Source: Zopfochytrium polystomum
Taxonomy: Eukaryota > Chytridiomycota > Chytridiomycetes > Chytridiales > Chytridiaceae
DNA: 53,724 nt
Direction: 5' to 3'
NCBI GenBank assembly: GCA_025765615.1
Contig: JAIVFJ010000376.1
Coordinates: forward strand, 1-53,724
Both the position numbers and the translations under genes were made by a program. Shown piece by piece: positions 21,865-34,139 of this stretch. How positions within the stretch are numbered: position 1 is the first letter of the stretch; every line of letters starts with the position of its first letter. The notes below the pieces were generated by a model. That model saw nothing but the letters and a program-made list of their open reading frames with translations. It was not told the DNA's origin and made no database searches.

Positions 21865-22885
21865 ATGTCAAAGGTCGTGATCGTGACGGGCGCATCGCGA
21901 GGTGCGTACATCCTGTACTACATACTACACATGTGCGCTTGCCGATGCTCATGCGCTAACACCGGCTCCTGTGTCGCTCAGGCATCGGCCTCGCCGTCGT
22001 GCGAACCCTGCTTCGCAAGGGCGCCCGCGTCGTCGGCGTGTCGCGGACCCCTATTGCCGCCGTCCCCGAGCTGCAGTCGCTGCAGGCGGCGCACCCGTCG
22101 GAGCTCACCTACGTCGAGACAGACGTGACGTCGGCCGCGGCGCCGGCGCAAGTCGTCGCCCGTGCGCAGCAGGTGTTCGGGCGGCTGGACGGCGTCGTGT
22201 TCAACGCGGGCGTGTTGGAGCCCATCGCGAGGCTGGCGGACGTCGAGGCCGCGCAGTTCATGAGGCTGATGGATGTCAATGTCGGGTCGGTTGTCGCGTT
22301 TGCAAAGGAGGCGCTGCCCGCGTTGCGGAGGGCTGGCGGAAAGATGGTGAGGGATCACTGAGAGCTTCCCTCTGCCTGTGTTGGCGGGTCCTGGTCGAAG
22401 TGGCTGACCTCGGCACACATTTCCGCTGCAGATCTTTGTGTCCTCGGGCGCCGCAACAAGCGCATACTCGGGCTGGGGACCGTACTGCGCATCAAAAGCT
22501 GCGCTGAATATGCTCTGCGAAGTTTACAGCAAAGAGGAGCGAGACGTGGTTTCCATCGCATTGCGCCCAGGTGCATCTGAAGAAGAGCTACTCGATTCTT
22601 CTTCCGCTAACCCCTCGTTTTCTTTTTGTTCCCAATGCGTTCCTCTCCAACCCAGGCGTCGTCGACACAGAAATGCAAGCGATCATTCGCGAGGGAAAGC
22701 ACGCCAGCAGCATGACGGCCGACAAGCACCAGTCGTTCGTCAAGCTGCACGAGGACGGCAAGCTCCTGCCTCCCGAAAAGCCCGGGCACGTGATAGCCGA
22801 GCTGGCGCTGCGCGCCCCGAGCGAGCTCACGGGCAAGTTTATTACCTGGAGCGATCCGCTGCTGGCAGACTTTCAGCTTGCATGA
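21865..22885 (+). CDS. Short-chain dehydrogenase/reductase (SDR)
   Basis: Four exons with clean GT-AG introns: 21865-21901, 21982-22346, 22432-22570 and 22656-22885 (TGA). The protein of about 256 residues opens VVIVTGASRGIGLAV (TGxxxGIG cofactor motif, split by intron 1). It has TDVTS (adenine-ring pocket Asp), NAGVLEP (NAG motif), VSSGAATSAYSGWGPYCASK (catalytic Ser, then Tyr-x-x-x-Lys) and PGVVDTEM. The layout matches classical SDRs of the fungal benzil-reductase/IRC24-like group. That subgroup is a guess; substrate and NAD/NADP choice cannot be fixed from sequence, although Ser-Arg after the second strand (VVGVSRTP) is usual for NADPH users. No frame errors are seen, unlike its neighbours. 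Confidence 0.92.
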
Positions 22886-23093
22886 TGTCGGTCGGCTTGT
22901 TTGAAGTTGGGGCCGGCGTTGGAAAGGGGTGTGTGTGCGTGTGTGCGGATTGTTGTCCCCGCCAGCTTCGCAGGAAGCTAAACGCACTGAATGGGCTATG
23001 GTCGAAGGTGAGCATTACAGAAGGCCTAGAGCAGCAGGCTTCGAGGTTGTCTGACATGGAAACAGTTTCGAATCACACCCCCGTCAACGAGCC

Positions 23094-24315
23094 ATGATCG
23101 CCGCCGGCTCCTCGCTCGCCCGCATCGCCGTGGCTGCGCTCCGACGCCCCGCCGTCGCCACTGCCAGATCGTCGTCCATCCTACCGCCTGCCGCGAACGT
23201 ACCCGCCGCCGCCGCCGCCGCCGCCACCTTCACCTCAGTCGCACGGCGCACCATCTTCCACAACAGCAACCGCCAGCACCCGCTCGCGCGCCACTACGCA
23301 ACCGAAACCGGCTCGCGCACGCCTGCACCACCGCCGCCGTCCTCGTCATCGCCATCGTCGCCGCAGTCGTCGTCGTCGTCGACCGCCGAGCCGGCAACGT
23401 CGCCCGACATCGAGTGGAAGGCCGACAAGGCCGCGGACTGGTTTCTGCAGGCCGAGGCACTGATCGAAAAGGGGGTGAGGTGTCCCAGCGCGCGAGACTT
23501 TCCCTTCTCGCCGCGAAAAGCACACGGTTGAACACCTCTTTCAACGAATAGGATATTGATGGAGCGAAAAAGGCGTATTTGGGTAGGTCATCCGCGCGTT
23601 GAGTGTGAGGCATCCTCATAAGAGTTTGTTCCTTCGTCTTTTTTTTTTTGATGACTCAATTAACCAACTTCCGACCACAAACACCGCCACTGCCACATTA
23701 TCACCGCCTTCAGAATCCGTCTTTTACGTGCCGTCCGCAGACGGATTCTACAACGTCGGGTACTGCCTCTATCTTTCGGGTAAGTCGAACGGGAAAAGCG
23801 GCGCTTTTCGCCAAAAAAAAAATAAATAAATTATCTGACTCCCCCCCCGTTTCGCGAATGCCCACCTCCTCCCGCAAACAGAACAACTCGAAGACGCCGT
23901 GCAGGCGTGGGAGCGCGCGATCGAGCTGGACCCCAACCACGTGTCGGCGCACGTCAACCTGGCGAACGTGCTGGCGCTGCACCTGAAGAAGCCGGAAAGG
24001 GCCGTCGACCACTACAGGGAGGCGGTCCGCCTGAACCCGAACGACGGCGAGGTAAACAAAAAATGCTTCATTAGGACCATCGCATGCTGCGAATTTAAAT
24101 ATAGCCCTTGAACTGTTTTCCCCCCCCCCTTGTTTGCGGCCTTCGTAACTTCCCAGGTTCAGTACAACCTCGGGGTGGTTTTGGACCTACTGGGTCGGCT
24201 GGAGGAGGCGGTGCAAACGTACGAGGCGGCAGAAAAGCTGGGCGTGGAACAGGCGCAAAAGAACTTGCGAAACGCGCGCGCAAAGCTGCTGAAAAAGATG
24301 ATGGATGCTGCGTGA
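23094..24315 (+). CDS. Mitochondrially targeted TPR protein
   Basis: Five exons: 23094-23474, 23552-23582, 23741-23779, 23882-24051 and 24157-24315 (TGA). All phases agree, giving about 259 residues. The first ~70 residues are rich in Arg, Ala and Ser with almost no acidic residues (ARIAVAALRRPAVATARSS, then RRTIFHNSN and ARHYATE), typical of a mitochondrial presequence. A Ser/Pro linker is followed by tetratricopeptide repeats: ADWFLQAEALIEKGDIDGAK, FYNVGYCLYLSEQLEDAVQ, AWERAIELDPNHVSAHVNLA, HYREAVRLNPNDGEVQYNLG and a last one ending AAEKLGVEQAQ. The role is probably as a scaffold in mitochondria; the partner is unknown. Confidence 0.85.
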
Positions 24316-24385
24316 GGGGCCACTCCATCTTCCCCGTCGATTGCTTGCACGAAAAGGAAACAGTTTTACGCCTTCTCTTGTTTGT

Positions 24386-26110
24386 TCATATGAGCTCCAC
24401 GTATATTTCAAATGTCAGCCACTTTCCGTCGTCGCCTTTCAAGCTCAGCTTCTTCCCGACCAACCCGAGGAAGGCTCTTATCGCGCAGCCCTCTCGCTCA
24501 TACTCCACAATAACCTCGCTTTCCGCCAAACTATGACCTCCCCCGCTCTGAGCATTCTCGGCCTCGGCTGACGTTGCTGAAGGCGTCACAGCCTCCGCCG
24601 GACCAGCCTCCTTTTTGGGTTCGACAGTTTTCGAATCTTCCTTAACACAGTCCCCACCACCTGTCGCATCCACCTCCTTACCAAACCTTTTCCAGTTATT
24701 CACGACGTCCTCCGGGCTCACCGCAACTGCAGTTGTCGCCGCAACGGCGCCGCCTGCATCCGCCTCCACAGCATCCGTCTTTTCGGGCAAAGCGTCCTCC
24801 TCCGTCTTGCCATCGCCATCCGCACGCACCGGCGCCTCGTCCGACACTGCGCGAACGGCCTTGACCTTGCCAAAAGGCTGGAAGCGGCCAAGGATCGACG
24901 CAATGTTCACCGACGCCGGCAGCCCGCAGACACGGAGCGCCTTTCTCCAGCTCGGATTCTCCACGTCGATGGACGTGTTTGTGTCGAACGGGTCTGTACC
25001 TTGCACGGCCGCTTGGGCAGTCAAAGCATCGCTGTTTGGGGAGAGTGGCGGGTTTTACGGCCAAAACAGCGTTAACGAAAAGATGGAGGAGAGCTTCGAG
25101 TGTGCATCGCTACCTCGCGCTGGAGTACGCCACGACCCCGAATCGAGTGCTCTCGTCATTACGCTCAAAGCTCGCCGCAAAGCACTTTTCGCCGCTGAAA
25201 GTGTACGACGCAAAAAGCTTCACCAGATCCTTTGACGTCACTTCCAGCGGCAGCAACGGAATGTACAAGAATCCATCATCCGCTGCCGTCTTCAGCACCG
25301 ACAGGCACGAAGCAAACTCGGACGTAATGCCAGAGGGGAACAGCGCGACTCCCTGCAGAGGGACGAGTAATTCGTCAGTAACTTACCACAAATCACAACC
25401 GTGCCAAACGACAAGATTCCCGCTCACCACATCGTCCACATCTTCCAAGTCCTCCTCCCTCTCCTCCTCCTCTGCCTGCTCCACATCCTCCGTCTGCGTC
25501 GCCTGGTCGCGGGTCAATTTACGAACCGACGACCCGCTGCCACCCCGTTCTCCCAGGTCCTCGGACAGGCCCAGGACGGCCGGGTGCGGGAGCAAAGCGG
25601 CGGCGGGCGCCATCCGGACGCGGACCTTGCCGAGCTTGGGGTGCGCGAGCCTGGGCGACGACGATGCGGCAAAGTCGCGGAGCGCCTTGCGGGCGTGGGA
25701 AGGGTTGAGAAACTCGACGAGGCCCAGCGTGACGCGGCGCGGTCGTTTGATGACGCTGGCTGCAAGTACCTTTCCGTAGGGCCTGTGAGGGGGTAGGGGG
25801 GGGATTGTGAGACGGGGAATGGTGATCAAGCAGAGAGAAAGAACGAGGCGGGTCCGACGTGGACGCCCAGCGCAAACGGCGCACCGCATGCAGAACGCAA
25901 ACGAAGCGGGAAATCCGCTTACTCCAACGAATCCATCAAAATCTCGGACGTGGTCTTTGGCGCCAAGTGCTCGATCAGCAGCGTGCGCAGCTCCGCGTCG
26001 ACCAGCTCGCCCTCCTCGAGATCGTAGTCCTCCTCCGCCTCTTCGTCCTCCCCGCCGTCGCTGTCGCGGTGGGCGAGGTCCGCGGCTGTCGGATCGACCG
26101 CTGAGATCAT
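24386..26110 (-). CDS. Three-RRM RNA-binding protein
   Basis: Minus-strand exons: 26110-25923, 25782-25387, 25352-25114 and 25031-24386 (TGA). It starts MISAVDPT and has an acidic first part. RRM1 spans intron 1: RTLLIEHLAP (RNP2-like), LEPYGKVLAASVIK, then LGLVEFLNPSHARKALRDF (RNP1-like). RRM2 has GFLYIPLLPLEVTSKDLVKL, FGVVAYSSASDALTAQAAVQ. RRM3 begins RKALRVCGLPASV and FQPFGKVKAVRAV, then is split by about 110 acidic/Ala-rich residues before SEVIVEYEREGCAIRAFLG. The second intron does not keep phase with the next exon as written, so a one-base error or a different splice site is likely there. It overlaps no neighbour; its 3' end lies 71 bp from the convergent TPR gene. RNA target unknown. 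Confidence 0.75.
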
Positions 26111-27013
26111 TTGCTGCGACGGTGTGTGAGTGTGTGTGTGGCTGTCTGGGCGTCTCGTGGAGGAAGAGCTCGCGTCGGGGCTGAGGTGGAAGGAAGGGTC
26201 GGGGTGGATGGTGGGATGGGGAGCGGGGACTACTGTCACGGCTGGCAAGCTTGGGAGTGATTTTGTGGGGAAATTGAAATTCCGACCACGGATTTGGACA
26301 ACAAAGTCCGACAAGTCTAGTTGACAGAAGCTTGGTTGGATGGAAGGTGTTTCGGACAAGATAAAAGAGTGAAGGACGAAGCGGAAAGCAAAGCAGAGCA
26401 CGGAGAGAGGCTGTTCGCTAACGCGTTGCGCGGAGTTCGATGTGCGAAGGGACCAGTCGCGGCTCTACGGGAATGCGACCAAGGCGGTCGGGAGATAGCG
26501 GACCGGATGAGGGAGATTGTGAAAGAGAGCGAAGGAGTGGGAGCAAAGTGATATTGATTTAGTGAATAAAAGATGATTGTCAGCAAAGAGTGAGAAGGGG
26601 GGAGTTGTATGTAAGGAGGTGGGAAGGATAGGCGAAGGTGCGCACTGGCGCACGTCGCGTTTGCAGACTAGTGGCGGTGGAGTGTGAGGCAAGAGATTTG
26701 CCTTTACTTGCAGAGAGTGAGGGACAGAGACAGAGGCCGAGACAGACCCGTGTCCGGTCGGCCGCCCTTCACTTCGCGTTCACACGGACCCTACTGCCTC
26801 CAGTCTATCACTCGCCCACCAACCAACGCGTGCTGGGCCGGGCCGGGCCGGGCAGCAGCAGCAGCAGCAGCAGAGCATCCTCGTGCTCACTCTATCTGCA
26901 CCCCCGCTCGCGGTCTGGCCCCATCGCACCGATCGGATACAGGGGTTGGCAGAGCGAGAGCCAACCCGTCGCTTGGACGGCGGTCGCCCAGATCCACTTC
27001 CCCTCGCACACAC
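26111..27013. promoter_or_regulatory. Shared upstream region of two divergent genes
   Basis: About 900 bp between the minus-strand RRM gene and the plus-strand duplicated-module gene. It contains a GT-rich stretch at 26124-26142 and a CAG run (26854-26871) near the plus-strand start. No defined promoter motif was recognised. Confidence 0.4.
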
Positions 27014-30000
27014 ATGTCCGACGCTCATCAGGACGGCAGCACAAGACCCGCCGTGGCCGCAGTTGCCGCTGCCGGCGCTGCCGGCGCTGCCGCCCCTGCC
27101 CCGCGACCTGCCCGCTCAGCGTCACGCCGGTCCATCTCCGAACCGCCAGGCGTCTACCGTCACCGCGACCCGATCAACCGTGTCTGTGAAGCAAACACCT
27201 GCGCGACGTGTCCCCACTCGCTGCAGTCGACGTGGTATGAGGAGCTCAAGCTGGCGACCGACGACGCGTTCCTTGACGAGATCGGCGTCGATCGCCTTGT
27301 CTTTACGTGGCTGGCCGCGTTCGTGACGCCGCTGTTTCATCTGCACGGCATATACGGAGGTAAGCGCAACCATCTGTTTCTCCAGTACTTTGACACGCCA
27401 CCCTCCCCGTACCTTTTTGCGTTTGCAGGCGATGAAGACGACCTGGTCGTGCCCGTCGACATGCTGGTTGCGCTGTACATTCGGAATCGCCACAAGATGC
27501 CTCCCGTCGACGTAAAAGAAATATGGGCGAAACCGACTTTTTCGATCACAACCGCAATGCTTCAAACTCAGGAAGCCCTACTCGATTTCCTCAAGCAAGT
27601 TGCCCACGGGTTGAAGTAAGGACCGACCACTGCCCGCTTTCCTTTTGGCCTGTCCAATCGCACCCGGACTCACTTACATCACACACGTACAACCCCAAAA
27701 TGCCACGCTCCATATCACTTCACGGTTAAAAAAAGGCTTCAATTACCGGCCAAGTGGAGCTTGCTCGTCGAAGCACTGCCAGAGTACTACTTTCTGTTTG
27801 TCCACCGCAAGTTTCGAGCGCCCTGTATCGACACCGTCCCACCTCCCGCCGCTTCGGGCGCTGCGGCCCCCGACTCCCCCGAAACCAAGGTACCGACCCG
27901 CCTACAAACATTGGCCGAGGCCCAGTACGCCGCGCTGCACACGGACATGGACGCGCTGGAGCTGAACGCGCTGGGCGTCGCGTGGTGCTGGGGCCTGGGC
28001 GGCCCAAACGCGCCGCCCCAGGCAAGAACAAGATTCCCACCCCGCATGCGGCCCCTTTCGACGGCCGCCGCGCTGGACCCGTGCTACATCCACCCGCTGA
28101 CGGCGTACTCAAAGTGGTGGGAGGACAGGAAGGGCATGACGCGCGTCCTGTTCAACGATTATTTCAAGATGGACCGCATCGTGTTTTGGTGGCTCGCCGG
28201 CTCCATTTCGCCGGTTTTCCTCCGGTCGTGGCGGTCGGGGGAGTGCAGCAGAAAATGCGCCGGTGAGGGGTGTTTTTTCCCCCACAGTTATCTTTTTTTT
28301 TCTTCTTGGGGGGTGCTTACTCTGAATTTTTGCGCTCACACGACACAGCGTTGTTTGAAACTCAAGAAGAAGAGAGCAAATCAAGAGCGGATGCGATCGT
28401 ACCAGTCGACCTCTTTCTCGCGTTGTACATTCATCAAAATAATACCGGACAGTACCCCAACGAGCCAATTTACATACGACCGTTGTTCCCGTTCGCCGCT
28501 ATAATGGAAGCCATAAATCTCGCCCTTTTTGAGTTTTTAAATCGAGCGATAACGAAGCACACGTGAGTCGAGTGATGGTATTGTTTTTTCTCTTTTTTGT
28601 TGTGCTTCGCTAACAAGGCTGTGTTCACGCCGCCTATACTGTTTGTTCAGTGAAATTCAATTACCAGATCGCTGGGATGCTCTTCGCGCCCTCTTGGAGA
28701 GACTCTGCCTGCTGTACATGCTCGATACATTTGGGACAAAGTTTCCCGAAATCGGGTGGGGCAATGGAACCGCGCCTCAGCCGTCAGGGTACGAAGACGC
28801 ATTGCATGGACAGGATTGCGACCAGGACGAAGGTGATGCCGAGGAGTACGAGGAGGAGGAAGAAGAAGAAGGGTATAATGAGCTGTACGAGGAGGACGAG
28901 GGAGAGGAGGGGCTGCAAGAGGTGGTGGAAGAAGGGGTAGAGGAGGGGGAAGGGGGTAGAGGAGGGGGAAGGGGTAGAGGAGGGGGAAGGGGAAGAGGAG
29001 GAGGAGGAAGAGTACGACGAGGACTATCGAGATGAGAACGAAGCGATCGAGGCGATCGAGGTCGGCGAAGGTAACGTCGAGATGAATGGCGAGGCGTACA
29101 AAGGCGAAAACGAGCACGTCGTGGACGGCGGTGACTACCGGCCGGAAGAACAAGCGGAAGGACAAGTCCAGTACAACGAGGAGGACGGCGAGGAGGAGGA
29201 CCACGGCGGCGGCAGCAGTGGCGACAGCGTGTACGACGACGACGACGATCACCCGCACCCCTCTACTGACGTTCAAAATCCGGTAGGCGACCTCACCTTC
29301 TCCAGCGCGCTCGCCTCTGCGCTGTTGGGCCGGACAGTCGCGAGCGCGATCGGCGGCGGCGGCGGCGACGCCGAGGGCGAGCGGCGCGGGAACGACTTAA
29401 CGGCGCTGTCGGCGCTGATAAAGTCGCCGTCCACCCTCAGCACCGGTTCCCGCGCGCCGCGCTCCAACAAGGTCCTGAGGACTATATATAGGCAGATGTC
29501 GGCCGCCGACCGCGACTGGATGCTCGAGGAGAGCGCGCCGGCGCCGTGGCGCCCGAACAGGCTGCCGGGAAGCCCTGCGCCCGCGTGCAGTCCGAGGGCG
29601 GAGTCGGCGGCGGTTGCGGCGAACGCGGCGGCGACGCAGGCGGAGGCGAGAAGTGAGGACTGGGGCGTGGGAGGAGCGGTCCCCGAGGAGACGGCCGCCG
29701 TGGCGCCGCAGTTGCAGGGACAGCCGCCGCCCGCGGAAATGGGTGGTGGTGCCGGCCAGGAGAACCCGAGAAAGCGGCCGCGGGGGGGCCGGCAGAGATC
29801 ATTGACCGGCGGCGGCGAGGTCCAGGTTGATGAGCAGCTGCAGAGAGAGCTGCAGGGGGTCGTCGCCCCCGCGGAGGCGGGCGAGCGTCCGGGAGCGGCC
29901 GGTGCAACCGGTGCGCGCGGAACCGGCGCGGGCAGAGTCGGCAGAGTCGGCAAGGAGAACCACGCCGAGCACGGATCCAGCAGCGGCGGGGACTGCATCG

Positions 30001-30461
30001 ACGTTGTGCTCGGCCCGCCGTACGAGGACGACGACAGCGGCGGCGAGGAGGAGCGCGGCGCGTGGGCACGGGCTGCGCTGGCGGTGGCGGAGGACGACGG
30101 GCCGGCAGCGGCTACGCGGAGGCGGCGGGCGGCCGCTGCCGCCGCCGCCGCCGTCTCTGATCGTACTGGTGCTGCTGCTGCGGGTGGTGGGCGTCTCCCT
30201 CCGGGGAAGCGGCAGTCGGTGCGGGAGGGGCGAGGAGGGGTCGGAGCGAAGAACGAGAAGCAGAAGCCGAAGCAGCAGCAACAGCTGCCGCCGGTGGCCG
30301 TGGCGTCGGCAGTGCCGGCGGTCAAGGAGGTGGTGGAGAAGCGCGGCCTTGGCGCGCGGATGGCGAGCAAGCAGCAACAGCAGCAGCAGCAGCTGCATCC
30401 TGTGCAGTCGTCGTCGTCGTCAGTGGCGACGCGGTCCGGGGCAAAGAGAAAGAGAATATAG
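27014..30461 (+). CDS. Large nuclear-type protein with two copies of a PIF/Harbinger-like helical module
   Basis: Exons: 27014-27359, 27429-27615, 27736-28262, 28349-28562 and 28651 onward, with introns in good phase. Module 1 (about 27236-27840) and module 2 (about 28119-28760) share one pattern: an F-x-x-x-x-x-DRLVFTWLAA / KMDRIVFWWLAG helix, then VPVDMLVALYI / VPVDLFLALYI, a ~25-residue hydrophobic helix, and LQLPAKWSLLVEAL / IQLPDRWDALRALL. This resembles the HTH-bearing N-terminal part of PIF/Harbinger transposases (FRMSRxTFxxL, then a helix-turn-helix, then P-x-x-W). The DDE nuclease is absent. A long Glu/Gly tract follows. The frame changes around 28960 in a GGGGAA-type repeat, then remains open from about 29040 to the stop at 30461, with acidic, Ala-rich and basic (KRKRI) segments. 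Confidence 0.6.
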
Positions 30462-30700
30462 TTGTACGGTTTAAGCGAGCGACCAAAGAAGACCATTACA
30501 TATAATTGTAATTTCGAAGCAATGGCGCGGGCCGGTTTTCTCTGTATTTTTTTTTCCCCCGTTTGAAAGCCGCTTATCAAAGATCAACGGCTGGAGAGAG
30601 GAGAAAGAGAGGGGGAAAAGCAAACAAACAGGAGAATAGTTGTGATCTTGAAAGACGGGAGAAAAAAAAGAAAAAGGAGATTGCGTTTTTTTTAAAGAGT

Positions 30701-32248
30701 CTAGAAAAGCGCAAGCACGCCCAGCGCCGCTGATCCGGCGAGCGCGGAAGCCAAGAGCGCAAACGAAGCCGAAACGGACGCCGGCGACCCCGATTTCGAC
30801 GACGTGGTTCCTGTCGACTTTGAAACAGTGGCCGACGGCAGCGACGCGCCGCCCGTCGACCCGCCGGTTGACGCGGCTCCGGCGCCCGTGGTCGTCGCGG
30901 TCGGGTTCGACGTGACGGACGAGAACCCGGCGGGTGCGGACCCGGCGAGCGCCTTTAACGCGTCGCTGTTGATCGCGGTCCACTTGTTCCCTGCGGACGC
31001 GCCGGTCGTGACGCCGTCGACGGCGACGACGGCGGCGGCGCCCGTCTGCGCGAGCATGGCGAGGTACCCCGTGCTGGACGCCGCGTACGACGCGGCGGCG
31101 GCGAACCCCGGCGGCGGGGCCATGACGGTTGTCGCGTTGTCGTTGGTGTTGACGATGAAGGTTCCCGAGCCGTCGTCGGGGACGAACGCGAAGGACGCGG
31201 GCTGGACGTCGGCGGGGCTGCGGTAGAGGGAGGCGGTCTGGCCGTGTGCGACGGGGAAGCTTGGGGTGGACGGGTAGGACTGCGGGGCGGGCTGCCACCA
31301 GGCGTAGTGGACGACGTAGATGTATGCCGAGGCGGGCTGGCTGCCAGGGACGTTGAGGAAGTGGATGTGGTTGTGGGCGGCGCCGATGACGGCCTTGTAG
31401 GTGGTGTCGGAGGACGGGGCGAAGGACTGGGCGAGCGTCCACGAGGGGCTTGTGGCGACGGAGGAGGTGGTGATGCCGTCGAAGCTGAGGAAGTAGAGGA
31501 GGCCGGCGTCGTAGGCGTAAAAGACGTTGGTGTCGTGATCGATGGTGGCGACGAGGGTGGACGGGTTCGGGGCGCTGCCGGACGACGCGATCTTTTGCGT
31601 CGACCACTTTGAGCCCGCAAAGTCGTAGATGTGGACGTCCGAGGCTGTGCGTGTGATGCATATAGTTCGGTGTTGGGGCATTGAAGAGCGTTGAAGGGAG
31701 AGTGAGTTGCAAATTTTTATGTCAGCAACCGCCCACAGCCACAGGCAGACAGGCCGTGTCTGTCAATCAATCAATTAATCAATCAATCAATCAACTTACG
31801 GTTTGAGGCGTCGCCGTTCAGGACATACATGGCGTTGTAGAACTGCGTGAGAAAGCACTGCGTGTTGGCCCCGTTGAACGGCGGCCGGCCGGCCGACGGC
31901 AGGAGCGTCAGCGCTGTTGTTTTCAGAGAGAGATAGAGCGAGAGAGAGAGGAGGTAAGCCAAGAAGGCAAGATCCACAACGCATCATCTTCGGACGTCAC
32001 AGCGGGAATGACCTATGATGTATGTGGGATGCGAGACAGTGGAAGGAGAAATCCTTACAGGGAGAAGCCCATGCGTTGGGGTCCGATCCGGCCGAGTAGT
32101 CCTTGTCGTAGACGCCAAAGAAGTAGAGGCCGCCGGTGCTGTCGAACATGGCGCACGGGATGGCCCCGATGCCGCTGGCAGAGAGGGCGGCGGCGGCGGC
32201 GGCGCCGAGAAGAATAAGGCGGCTGGTGCTTTTGCTGCTGCTGCGCAT
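30701..32248 (-). CDS. Secreted GPI-anchored beta-propeller-like cell-surface protein
   Basis: Three exons on the minus strand: 32248-32059, 31913-31800 and 31644-30701. All phases agree, giving 415 residues. It opens with a signal peptide (basic start, then LILLGAAAAAALSASGIGA). The middle has repeated aromatic/Asp strand motifs (DSTGGLYFFGVYDKDYSAGS, DFAGSKWSTQKI, IDHDTNVFYAYDAGLLYFLS, AYIYVVHYAWWQPA) consistent with a Kelch/propeller-type fold. The end is Ser/Thr/Gly-rich (TGAGAASTGGSTGGAS) and finishes in a hydrophobic tail (SASFALLASALAGSAALGVL), the signature of a GPI-anchor signal. The ligand is unknown. Introns are 87-156 bp; a (ATCA)n repeat lies in intron 2. Confidence 0.85.
31762..31795. 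repeat. (AATC)n simple repeat inside intron
   Basis: A tetranucleotide repeat of about 34 bp just inside the second intron of the GPI-anchored gene. A similar repeat occurs at 42105-42140. Confidence 0.8.
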
Positions 32249-32366
32249 CGTGCGACGCTCTCTGTCGGGTTCACTTTTACTTTTTTTTCTTTCTTTTGCT
32301 TTGTCCGCAGGTTTTTCCTTTTTTGTCTATTTAAGGGCCGTTGAAGCAACCAGGAACGAAAGTCAA

Positions 32367-34055
32367 CTACCGGTCCGAGAACAGCCACGATTCTCCCTCG
32401 CTGGACAGAAGAAGCGCGTCGCGCCGAAGATCGACTGGACTGTCCTCCTCCTCCTCGCCCTCCTCATCACCCGCCTCGCCAGGCTCGTCACCCTCTTCCT
32501 CCTCCTCATCGTCAAGAAGCTCCATCTCGCCGAAAGGCGAAGACTCTCTCTCTGATGCGCGCTTCCCACTCTCCCACTCAAGTCTGCTCGCCCGACCTTC
32601 ACTCGTGTCGGCACCAGCGGAACCCGCCACGTCATCGTAGTCGTCGTCATCAATGAGGTCCAGTAGCAGCCCTGCACTGGGCCCGTGAACCAGAGGACTC
32701 AGCCGCTCTCCACCGGCACCTTCAACAGCAGCGTTGCCCGGATCGCTCAGGATGCTCCGTCCTCGGAGCGGATCGAGCGCCGAACTAGAGCGAACGAACA
32801 ACGACTTTTCTTCACCATAAGAGCCGAGAGACTCGGCGTGCGTGTGGGTGATGCTGTCCGAAGACTGTCTGGCCGGAGCGGCGCGTCGGTGCTTGGCGTT
32901 TTCAAAAGTGGGTGTCGCGCGGAGAGACTCTGGAGTGCACGGAAGACTGGCGCTGTGGTTTGCCACTGCTTCCGACACGAGACGCTGCAAGAACTTGATG
33001 TGGGCAGCCTGCTTTTCAATCTTGAAAACAGCATGTTATGAATCCAAAGAGAGAGGAGTGGGCGGCAACAATGAATATTTATCGTTAAAGTCTTACCGTG
33101 GACGCATGCATGAAGGCTTGCTTAATCAATACAGCTACATAGTTTTGAAGTCCTTCGATTTCATCCGCCAACTTGCTATTCTGGAGGGTAACGGTCGTTA
33201 AAAGGAGGTGCTTGGAGAAACTCGCTGGAGAGCGACGAAAAACCTGCGAACCTTGCGCTTGGCTTCCTCAAGGTCAGTGATAGCCTCAGCCAAAGGGTCT
33301 GCAGTGGTCGTCGACGTCGTTGCAACGGCAACCTTTCGTTTTTTCTGTGGGGGGCGGCGCTTTTTTACGGCAACTGCCGGGGCTGGATTCGTGACTGGGA
33401 CTGGGGTTTTCTCCACTATGCCATGGCGAGCCGATGGCGGGGGATCGGGCGCGTTTTGGGGCTCGGAGCGACCCTGAAATGTCGCGTTGCTCTCCACAGC
33501 CTCACCTTCCCTCGGGCGTTTATTCCCAATCACGATGCGCGGATCTTCGATCTCGTAGCCCGCGGAAGCGGTTATCTGAGGCTCATTGCGGTCCGGAGCT
33601 CGCTGCTCCGTCGACGCTGTCGATGGGGCAGCCAGGCGTGGCGGTGGCAAATCCTCCTCCTGGGATGACGTGGTTGTTGACAAGAGACCCGCGTTCAACT
33701 CTCCGCGTGGATCTGGATCCGACAGCGGCGGCAAAGGTATTCGCATCGCAGTAGAGCCGGGCGTTGGATCCAGCATCGAAGCGATGGAGAGCGGCAGATG
33801 CCGTCGGCGGGCGTGAGGCGAGTTGGGTTGGGTGGTTGTTGCATTATCGGGTTGCGGCGGCGGGGTTGTCGTCCTGTCGCAGCCGGAATGAGAGTCCGTG
33901 CAGATGCTCCCTGCTGTGCTTTCTATGCATACGTCGGCGAGTAGGGCTAGTGGATATCCTGAAACCACGGAAGCGGCTGACTGCTGCTCAACGATAAACG
34001 AAGCGGGCGGCGCGGATGAGGTGTGTTTCGGTGACGTGGCTGTTGTCGAGTCCAT
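32367..34055 (-). CDS. Nuclear coiled-coil protein with bipartite-like NLS
   Basis: Three phase-0 exons on the minus strand: 34055-33252, 33180-33097 and 33020-32367, giving about 513 residues. The start is at MDSTTATSPK (34055); earlier in-frame ATGs exist. Ser/Thr/Pro-rich disorder leads to KKRRPPQKKRKV, a strong nuclear-import-type basic cluster. A heptad coiled coil then runs across both introns: ITDLEEAKRK, NSKLADEIEGLQNYVAVLIK, IEKQAAHIKFLQRLVSEAV. The C-terminus is acidic (DDDDYDD, LLDDEEEEEGDEPGEAGDEE). The order basic cluster, leucine-rich helix, acidic tail suggests a transcriptional regulator of bZIP-like layout, but the canonical bZIP Asn-Arg signature is not present, so only coiled-coil nuclear protein is supported. 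The first donor (GTTCGC) is weak. Confidence 0.7.
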
Positions 34056-34139
34056 TGGGAACAAGGTAAAACAAAAAAAAGGAAACAATTGCCCCAAAGT
34101 GAACATTGTTGTATTGATATCACGCTGCATGCAAGGCGC

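Noticed and set aside
29273..30580. 435-codon minus-strand ORF
   Set aside because: It is the mirror of the plus-strand frame that carries the acidic and basic tail; it consists of Pro/Ala/Arg runs without domains.
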